From contig JAGXIP010000047.1 of assembly GCA_024635585.1 (NCBI GenBank), positions 1-37,232 on the forward strand: a stretch of DNA of 37,232 nucleotides. Reading direction: 5' to 3'. The position numbers were made by a program, and so were the translations under genes. Position 1 is the first letter of the stretch. The number at the start of each line of letters is the position of its first letter. The stretch is from Saccharicrinis sp. Lineage in GTDB: Bacteria > Bacteroidota > Bacteroidia > Bacteroidales > Marinilabiliaceae. This document shows, piece after piece, positions 31,476-37,232 of this stretch. A model generated the notes under the pieces. That model ran no database searches. It saw only the letters and a list, made by a program, of their open reading frames with translations, and was not told the origin of the DNA.

Positions 31476-31907
31476 ATGCCAGACATCATTAATAAAATCG
31501 ATCGCCAGCGTTTAAAAGCAGCTATTCAAAAAGCTGAAAAGAATACCTCTGGTGAGATTCGGGTTCATATTGAAAATAACTGTCCTGAGGAGCTGATGGA
31601 CAGAGCAGCTTTTCTGTTTGAAAAACTTGAAATGCATAAAACTGAATTACGAAATGGTGTTCTGTTTTACTTAGCCATGAAAGATCGGGTTTTTGCAGTT
31701 TTAGGCGATGCAGGAATTAACAGCAAAGTTCCTGAGGGTTTTTGGAACAATATAAAAGAGGAGATGACTGCTTTATTTAAAAACGACAATCCCATAGGTG
31801 CTATTGAAACAGGTGTTTTAATGGCTGGTGAGCAGTTAAAATCACATTTCCCGTATCAATCTGATGATGTGAACGAATTGTCGGATGAAATTTCTTTTGG
31901 AAAGTAA
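31476..31907 (+). CDS. TPM domain-containing protein, soluble form
   Basis: The 143 residues are a TPM (TLP18.3/Psb32/MOLO-1) domain: LKAAIQKAEKNTSGEIRVHI, then TELRNGVLFYLAMKDRVFAV and LGDAGINSKVPEGFWNNIKE. The family has been linked to phosphatase activity in a plant homologue; the bacterial role is unclear. It has no signal peptide or membrane helix, in contrast to its downstream paralogue, so it is likely cytoplasmic or held at the membrane by partners. It starts 15 bases after lemA. Confidence 0.92.
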   Translation: MPDIINKIDRQRLKAAIQKAEKNTSGEIRVHIENNCPEELMDRAAFLFEKLEMHKTELRNGVLFYLAMKDRVFAVLGDAGINSKVPEGFWNNIKEEMTALFKNDNPIGAIETGVLMAGEQLKSHFPYQSDDVNELSDEISFGK

Positions 31908-31973
31908 AAGGTTCTATGAAGAGGTTTTTAAAAGTAGAACGGTTTATAAAAAGAATCAGCAAAAATTGAGTTT

Positions 31974-32801
31974 ATGAATTTAAAAAAAATAAAAGCACCT
32001 GATTTTAAGATTGCATTGGTAGTGGCTGCATTATTAATCACTTTTTCATCAAGTGCCGATAATTTACCAGAACGTCCCAATCCACCACGATTAGTAAATG
32101 ATATGGCTGGCATGTTCGATCCAAGTCAGGCAGAGGCCATGGAGCGTTCATTGGTTCAGTTCAGTAACGAAACCAGTACACAAGTGGCCGTAGTTACACT
32201 TACTGATTTGGAAGGCTACGACGCAGGAGATTACACCTTCCGGCTGGCAGAAAAATGGGGCGTAGGTCAGAAGGGCAAGAACAACGGGATTCTCATTCTG
32301 GTTAAGCCAAAAACACAAGACTCCCGTGGCCAAGCGTTTATTGCTACCGGATATGGTATTGAAGGAGCCGTACCCGATGCAATTGCCCGTCGCATTGTGG
32401 AAAATGAGATGATTCCGCAATTTAAGTCCAACAATTATTACGCGGGAATAAATGCCGGTATTAAAGTAATTATGGAATTAACGCGTGGCGAGTACACTGC
32501 AGAAACGTATGCTAAAAAAACATCTGGAAAATCTGGCGGATCGGTATTTTTTGTGATATTTATTTTTGCTGTCATAATTATTAGCATAACGCGTAGAGCA
32601 CAAAAAACAAACAACTCTTCCATTGGACGAAATCTTCCTTTTTGGATGCTATTAACCATGCTCGGATCTTCGGGACGTCATTCCGGCAGCTGGGGCAACT
32701 TTAACTCTGGAGGAGGAAGCTTCGGTGGTGGCGGAGGCGGTGGTTTTGGCGGCTTTGGTGGCGGCAGCTTTGGCGGTGGTGGCGCTGGAGGGAGTTGGTA
32801 A
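31974..32801 (+). CDS. TPM domain-containing membrane protein with Gly-rich tail (YgcG-like)
   Basis: The 275 residues comprise a signal or anchor segment (IALVVAALLITFSSSA, 13-28), a TPM domain at about 35-175 (RLVNDMAGMFDPSQAEAMER; TSTQVAVVTLTDLEGYDAGD; WGVGQKGKNNGILILVKPKT; FIATGYGIEGAVPDAIARRI), a membrane helix (VFFVIFIFAVIIISI), a short second hydrophobic stretch (PFWMLLTMLG), and a tail of Gly with Ser/Phe ending GGGGAGGSW. This is the usual architecture of the YgcG-like member of LemA-TPM clusters. The Gly-rich end is low-complexity and may vary in length between strains. Confidence 0.94.
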   Translation: MNLKKIKAPDFKIALVVAALLITFSSSADNLPERPNPPRLVNDMAGMFDPSQAEAMERSLVQFSNETSTQVAVVTLTDLEGYDAGDYTFRLAEKWGVGQKGKNNGILILVKPKTQDSRGQAFIATGYGIEGAVPDAIARRIVENEMIPQFKSNNYYAGINAGIKVIMELTRGEYTAETYAKKTSGKSGGSVFFVIFIFAVIIISITRRAQKTNNSSIGRNLPFWMLLTMLGSSGRHSGSWGNFNSGGGSFGGGGGGGFGGFGGGSFGGGGAGGSW

Positions 32802-32823
32802 AAATCACATACTTAATTAGTGG

Positions 32824-33018
32824 CTATAAGAAAACGCCAAATACTGCGTTATTCTCATCTTGAAAACAGTCATTTACAAAAGTAAACTCCTTGGCTTTCA
32901 AGATTTCAAAAGCCTTGTCTTTGGCGTTTTTTATCGAGCCACACAAAACTATCCGAGTTTTCTTAGAAGCACTAATTAGATAGTATAAAGTTGGGCTAAA
33001 GCCCGGTGTGAATGCCAT
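32824..33018 (-). pseudogene. 3' end of an unidentified gene, cut by repeat R1
   Basis: The frame's last 45 or so residues, ending IKNAKDKAFEILKAKEFTFV and NDCFQDENNAVFGVFL, look like a real protein C-terminus with a helix and a strand, but I do not recognise the family. The first ten codons of the frame (MAFTPGFSPT) come from the R1 repeat at 32993-33150, not from a gene. The repeat insertion or a deletion therefore removed the 5' part. Confidence 0.4.
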
Positions 33019-33150
33019 AAGCTACCCCAAGCTAAAGCTTGGGGCTAGTCAAGAATTTTCTAAACAAACCACCTTTTTATAATTAGGCACAGCATTCATG
33101 CCGTCTAACAATGCGCACCGTGAATCGGTTTTAACCGAAACATAAGTTTT
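32993..33150 (+). repeat. Multi-hairpin repeat R1, copy 1
   Basis: The hairpins, in order, are GGGCTAAAGCCC (32993-33004), CCCCAAGCTAAAGCTTGGGG (33025-33044), ACAGCATTCATGCCGT (33089-33104) and TCGGTTTTAACCGA (33125-33138), with GCTAGT after the second and AACATAAGTTTTG after the last. The same order and near-equal spacing occur at 37040-37197. The second hairpin differs between copies by a paired change (A-T here, G-C there). Confidence 0.75.
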
Positions 33151-33247
33151 GAGTATTCTAAATTTATAATTTACCGAATCATTCAATAATCGCTATGTAA
33201 GTCTTATATTTTTTCATCTGTCTATAATTTGTCTTTAAAGGTCAGAT

Positions 33248-33327
33248 GGAACTCGCCATATTATTCATCCCCCTCCCTAAGGCGGGACAGGTTGTGTGTT
33301 AGTATCCTCTCTTGGCTCGTTTCATAT
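33248..33327 (+). repeat. Composite hairpin repeat R4, copy 2 (left arm missing)
   Basis: It matches copy 1 (25473-25583) from GGAACTCGCC through CTAAGGCGGGACAGGTT and TGTG to the tail ending TGGCTCGTTTCATAT, but lacks the left outer arm and the first hairpin. It lies about 100 bases after R1 copy 1 in the 33019-33434 gap. The only other content of the gap is the terminator at 33381-33412. Confidence 0.65.
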
Positions 33328-33380
33328 CCTATATCTTGCTTTAATAGTTGATATTAAGCATTTTACTACTTATCCATAAT

Positions 33381-33412
33381 CAAAAAAAGCCCGGCAATTG
33401 CCGGGTTTTTTT
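33381..33412 (-). terminator. Strong terminator of the FadL-SGNH operon
   Basis: The perfect palindrome CCCGGCAATTGCCGGG (33390-33405) is flanked by seven A on the left and eight T on the right, so it can terminate in either direction. It lies just past the SGNH gene's stop on the minus strand. Confidence 0.85.
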
Positions 33413-33434
33413 TGATTATCTTACTTCCTACCAT

Positions 33435-34667
33435 CTACGGATAAGTCACCGTTCCATAACTATTTATAGCCGCTTGAGGAATATTGGCATTGTATTGCTT
33501 GTTAATGGCTCTGATAAACTCATTGGCGATAATGGCAGAGCCACGGGCTGTTGCATGAATTCCGTCCAATGAAAATACGCCTCCTGTAACAAAAGTAGAT
33601 GAATACTTATTTCCATCGAGTATAATGCCATCGGTACTGCTAATATTTTTCATCAAGGCATTCAAATCAACAAAGGCAAATTTGTATTGGTTAGCTATGC
33701 TTTTTATAGTTTCGTTATACGCCTCTGTTGCTGATTTAATGGCCGCCAGCTCCTGAGCATCCAATACATATTTGGCCTCCAATGGTTTATCAAGAGATTG
33801 GCCAGCACCTGTTTGCAATGCGGCAGCAGCAGTTAATAATACCTTTTCACCTGGCTGCAATTGTCGCATTCCTCCGGGTGCGTCCCCATCTACAATCACC
33901 AATGGTTTAAAGCCATCGGATAAAATATAACTAAAGAAAGGTAAGGCCTCAATATCGGGTATGTTAGCAATTACGCCTTTGGTTCCTGTGTCGGTGAATA
34001 ATTGAGAAACTATTGTACCCATTGAATTTGCAAATTGGAGTGGCGAAGTAGGTGCACCAATCTCTCCACCTCCAAGCGCAAAACCCAAAACATCATATAT
34101 TCCAATCCATAACGAAACAAAGGTTGGATCTTGAACCAACGCATCTATTAAAACGCTTGTAGTTTGGTTACTTGAAAACCGGCTAAAAAATGGATTTCCA
34201 CCTGCTGCAGGAGCTAACAAACTTGCAGCTATAGCACCGGGAACTCCCAAGTTATGTGCAGGAGCTGAAGCATCATATATCTTTTCAGCAAAAATTGCCA
34301 TATCACCAGTTCCTGGTAATGGGGTTATGGAGGTGTCTTGTGTATTCGGATTTATTAGCATTTTCAACTGATAATAGCCAATACCTCCACTCCCAACACT
34401 ACCGTTCGACTTCACCAAAGGTTGGTTAAAGCCGTTGTTACCAACCATGGCCAACTGCTCAGCAATAATGTTGGGGAAACTACTTTCTTGACCTCTTCGA
34501 CCTAAAGCTCCATCGGTATATCCGGCGGTATATGAATCACCAAGAGCTACATAGGTTGTAAAATCGGCCTCACCATTTGAAGGCTTAAAATCTTTGTATT
34601 CTACTTCGCACTGCGTAAACAACAATACACATAGAAACAATACGCTATATTTAATTTTTTGCATCAT
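33435..34667 (-). CDS. SGNH/GDSL-family esterase or lipase, lipoprotein
   Basis: The 410-residue protein begins with a lipoprotein signal (SVLFLCVLLFTQC, Cys20), so it is membrane-anchored outside the cytoplasm. The block I nucleophile motif is VALGDSYTAGY with Ser45, and the block V pair Asp368-x-x-His371 is in SLDGIHATARG near the C-terminus. The intermediate SLWIGIYDVLG, in the place of the usual block III GxND, has Ile-Tyr before Asp, so the family Asn of that oxyanion block is replaced; worth noting. The gene follows a FadL-type porin by 46 bases. A lipid esterase feeding a fatty-acid porin is a reasonable reading (inference); the pair is common in Bacteroidota as I recall. Confidence 0.88.
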   Translation of the reverse strand: MMQKIKYSVLFLCVLLFTQCEVEYKDFKPSNGEADFTTYVALGDSYTAGYTDGALGRRGQESSFPNIIAEQLAMVGNNGFNQPLVKSNGSVGSGGIGYYQLKMLINPNTQDTSITPLPGTGDMAIFAEKIYDASAPAHNLGVPGAIAASLLAPAAGGNPFFSRFSSNQTTSVLIDALVQDPTFVSLWIGIYDVLGFALGGGEIGAPTSPLQFANSMGTIVSQLFTDTGTKGVIANIPDIEALPFFSYILSDGFKPLVIVDGDAPGGMRQLQPGEKVLLTAAAALQTGAGQSLDKPLEAKYVLDAQELAAIKSATEAYNETIKSIANQYKFAFVDLNALMKNISSTDGIILDGNKYSSTFVTGGVFSLDGIHATARGSAIIANEFIRAINKQYNANIPQAAINSYGTVTYP

Positions 34668-34713
34668 CTTATTTTTATCTGATTCAATACTGATAATTTA
34701 TGATTTGTTTTGT

Positions 34714-35937
34714 TTAAAATGAATAGGTGACACCTATACCCGGGATAATAGCTCTACTGTTATAAGTGCCATAAAAATTAGCGGGTTGGTATCCGGCATC
34801 GCGCTCTATACCTGTAATATACAGAAACGAAGCATCTACACTCCAATTATTCGTTAGCATATACGATGCGCCCAATGACATTCCTATTTTGTTCATTCCA
34901 GGAGTTTCAGGGTTTACGTAATCGTCGGAAATTGGAGTCTCGTCATAATAAGCTCCTGCCCTCACGATTAATTTTTCGCTGAGCACGTATTCCGCACCCA
35001 AACGATAAATTAATGTATTTTCGTATTTCCTGGGGTTGTAGGAATCTTGTAACTGTGGTGTATTAGGCTCAAAATCAAAAACCAACTCCTGGTAAGCATC
35101 CCAAAAAACATATTGCAAGTCAGCTGCCAAAGTCAATTGTTGGTTCACTTTAATCGCTGCACCAAAAGTAAGGTTGGCGGGTAAAGGCAACTCTGCATCA
35201 AATTTAGTATCGGATGGAAAAGCACTGGACAAGGCTGAAGTAACAGTAAAATCAGCATCTCCATCCTCCATTTCCATAGCTACTTTCGAGCGGTAATTAA
35301 CGCCAAGCGACAGTGCATCACTGGCTTGGTAATACAATCCTGCGTTGTAGCCAAAGGCCGTAGTCGATCCTTTAAGATTTACATGAGCTTCTCCATCAGG
35401 TCCCGTTACGGGCAAAGCTTTATTTAAATCTACGCCTCCTAAAACAATCATTGCCCCAGCACCAAAACCCAATTTATCATTTATTTTAAACGACAAGGTA
35501 GGCTGTACAACAATAGCTCGGAGCGATATATCCTGAATCAGGTATCTACCATCCCAATCCTCGTTCCAGGCTAGCGAATTACCGAAAGGTGTGCTTACGC
35601 CCAAACTGGCCACAAACCTATCCGACAGACGCGCTGCACCATAAAAATAAAATGGGGTACCCGTGGGACTTTCCGTTTCTGTTTGGTAAGTGGAATTTAA
35701 CTTAGAAAAGGTAACATTAGAAAATACCCCACTACCACCAAGGGTAAAATCATAATCTTTTTGCATTAAACCCAATGCTCCCGGGTTAAAGTGTACCGAA
35801 GAAGCACCAAGCATTAATGCCGTTCCGGTATGTCCCATTGCCGTATTCTTTTGACTTTGAACATTTACCTGGTATCCCTCGGCGTAGCTGTTTACAGCCA
35901 TTGTTGCAAGTAAAACTGCAATAAAAAATTTATTCAT
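34714..35937 (-). CDS. Outer-membrane transport protein, OmpP1/FadL/TodX family
   Basis: Fourteen-strand outer-membrane channel for hydrophobic compounds such as long-chain fatty acids. The 407 residues have a signal peptide ending VNSYA (about 19). The N-terminal hatch region is GYQVNVQSQKNTAMGHTGTA and ASSVHFNPGALGLM, a variant of the FadL NPA motif (NPG here). Alternating beta strands follow to the terminal aromatic residue (GIGVTYSF). First gene of a likely two-gene operon with the SGNH lipoprotein downstream. Substrate not predictable beyond hydrophobic. Confidence 0.92.
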   Translation of the reverse strand: MNKFFIAVLLATMAVNSYAEGYQVNVQSQKNTAMGHTGTALMLGASSVHFNPGALGLMQKDYDFTLGGSGVFSNVTFSKLNSTYQTETESPTGTPFYFYGAARLSDRFVASLGVSTPFGNSLAWNEDWDGRYLIQDISLRAIVVQPTLSFKINDKLGFGAGAMIVLGGVDLNKALPVTGPDGEAHVNLKGSTTAFGYNAGLYYQASDALSLGVNYRSKVAMEMEDGDADFTVTSALSSAFPSDTKFDAELPLPANLTFGAAIKVNQQLTLAADLQYVFWDAYQELVFDFEPNTPQLQDSYNPRKYENTLIYRLGAEYVLSEKLIVRAGAYYDETPISDDYVNPETPGMNKIGMSLGASYMLTNNWSVDASFLYITGIERDAGYQPANFYGTYNSRAIIPGIGVTYSF

Positions 35938-36273
35938 CTCATTTAAATTAATTGAATTGTATCATTTTTTTAAAAACGATGCAACGTACTAACAAAATCT
36001 TTTTTCGCTGTAAAGATTGGTATAGATATTCGCCGAAGGATGGATAATTACATCTTTCAAATAAAATGTTCATATTATCGAAAATAGGATGTTTGCTTTA
36101 TAATTATTTAATCGTATTATGCACGACAAATCCAATAATTCAAAGCTGAAATATTATCATACCCAAAAAGGGAAAAGAAGTGTTAGCATCTGAAAGAAGA
36201 ATAAATATTACAATTTTTAGTCTCTGTTCGGTTTATCTCTAATTCAGAATTACCTATAAGTCATTGCAAAAAA
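35938..36273. other. Intergenic region between FadL and the ABC permease
   Basis: 336 A/T-rich bases with no gene, hairpin or repeat that I can support. It should contain the promoter of the FadL-SGNH operon, but no convincing TTG/TAnnTTTG pair was found. Confidence 0.3.
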
Positions 36274-36966
36274 TTACCTAATAAACTTCTCCCGTCGCTG
36301 CAGGTTAATTAAGCCCCATAATATGGCCACAACCGATACTGTTATTATAATCAGGCGGTTTTGTAACAACATGGTTTGATATAGCGTTTCGCTTATTTTG
36401 TTGGGTGCAGCAAAGGGGTTTAAAAATACGTTCCATTTAGATTGTCCCATGGTACCATGCAAAAACCAAAGCAATAAGCCTGAGATAACCATTACCACGG
36501 CTGTACCGTTACCGTTTTTAACCATGGTGCTAAACAAAAAGCCCAAAGTGCCAAAAACTAATAACACAACGGTAAGTTGAGCGCCCATTTCAATAACAGG
36601 TAAATCGACCAATAAAAAGTTATTGAATAGTGCAAGTATCGTGACAATTGCAAATACCATCACAAAAATAATGGACAGCCTTACCAGCCATACTTTATAG
36701 CGGTAGTTGGGAATGCCAAAAAGTATTTCGAGAATCCGAGCATCTTCGTCGTTTTGGATGCCAAACACAGTAGGGAAGAACATGAGCAGAATGCCGGGAA
36801 AAATAAGTTGGTAATATACATCGTCCACCCCAATTTGACTGTCCGAAAACAAAGCAATACCGGTAATCAACAGATAAAAAAGAAGGGATGCCCCGAGAAA
36901 ATAGACAAAGCGGTTACCGAAAATAATTTTTAGGTTGTATTTGATGATATGTAGTAAGTTGGTCAT
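36274..36966 (-). CDS. ABC-2 type transporter permease
   Basis: The 230 residues have six hydrophobic segments (about 20-40, 53-70, 95-115, 125-145, 155-170, 202-220). The first helix is preceded by NLLHIIKYNLKIIFGNRFVY, typical of ABC-2 permeases, and the loop DEDARILEILFGIPNYRYKV resembles the coupling region after TM2. No ATPase gene adjoins it: upstream (higher coordinates) 73 bases lead to the R1 repeat, and downstream is FadL in the same orientation after 336 bases. The partner may lie beyond the window. Substrate unknown. It is shorter than most full-length members, which carry an extra periplasmic domain. Confidence 0.85.
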   Translation of the reverse strand: MTNLLHIIKYNLKIIFGNRFVYFLGASLLFYLLITGIALFSDSQIGVDDVYYQLIFPGILLMFFPTVFGIQNDEDARILEILFGIPNYRYKVWLVRLSIIFVMVFAIVTILALFNNFLLVDLPVIEMGAQLTVVLLVFGTLGFLFSTMVKNGNGTAVVMVISGLLLWFLHGTMGQSKWNVFLNPFAAPNKISETLYQTMLLQNRLIIITVSVVAILWGLINLQRREKFIR

Positions 36967-37039
36967 TTTATTTAGAGATTTTGAGATTATTAGATAAGAG
37001 ACTGTTAGATAAGATATTATGGATTAAACTTAAATTTTT

Positions 37040-37197
37040 GGGCTAAAGCCCAATGTATCTACTACGAAGTTCCCCAGGCTAAAGCCTGGGGCTAGTTATG
37101 AATGATATAAACAAAATACTTTTTTTTAACTAGGCACGGCATTCATGCCGTGCAACTTTACGTAGCGTAAATCGGTTTTAACCGAAACATAAATTTT
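37040..37197 (+). repeat. Multi-hairpin repeat R1, copy 2
   Basis: The hairpins are GGGCTAAAGCCC (37040-37051), CCCCAGGCTAAAGCCTGGGG (37072-37091), GCACGGCATTCATGCCGTGC (37134-37153), TTTACG/CGTAAA (37157-37171) and TCGGTTTTAACCGA (37172-37185), followed by AACATAAATTTTG. It aligns with copy 1 at 32993-33150 in the same orientation. It lies upstream of the ABC permease, in the last 266 bases of the window, where no gene is seen. Confidence 0.75.
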
Positions 37198-37232
37198 GGA
37201 TACGCTGAATTTAGCCCAAAACTTTAAAACGC

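Overview
The window looks like a chromosome segment of a Bacteroidota bacterium, probably of the Marinilabiliales/Bacteroidales side. Reasons: Bacteroidota-type LptD beside RidA and an AmiC-type amidase; a FadL-type porin paired with an SGNH lipoprotein; a LemA-TPM-TPM operon; starts with little Shine-Dalgarno signal; and several -7 boxes matching TAnnTTTG. All of this is read by eye, with no database search. No rRNA, tRNA or CRISPR array was found.

Layout. 1-2241: the larger part of uvrA, minus strand, cut by the window edge. 2242-2699: hairpin repeats. 2700-8481: a tight minus-strand operon, pntAA-pntAB-pntB-acnA (proton-translocating transhydrogenase plus aconitase). 8828-10011: a HEAT-like solitary protein and a decayed toxin-antitoxin locus. 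10230-14817: msrA, rarA, a 14-TM drug-efflux MFS gene with a small cyclotransferase-like gene, and ridA. 14905-15012: a 7-bp-periodic tandem repeat. 15015-19172: divergent lptD and amidase (envelope biogenesis). 19178-30881: housekeeping genes (an SDR, xthA, mnmE, a patatin, tpx) separated by gene relics (MinD-type ATPase, possible thioesterase tail, tyrosine integrase, LemA, histidine kinase), repeats, an exported Arg/Ser-rich protein, and a Cys-rich gene split by a one-base frameshift. 30882-32801: lemA-TPM-TPM. 33435-35937: SGNH hydrolase plus FadL porin. 36274-36966: an ABC-2 permease with no visible ATPase partner.

The most unusual content is non-coding. At least four families of hairpin-rich dispersed repeats occur (called here R1 to R4), two of them with paired compensatory changes between copies, plus the heptanucleotide array. 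No transposase that could mobilise them is in the window. I found no convincing new defence or biosynthetic system. The best leads are the repeat families, the heptamer array, the frameshifted Cys-rich gene and the exported RS-rich protein.
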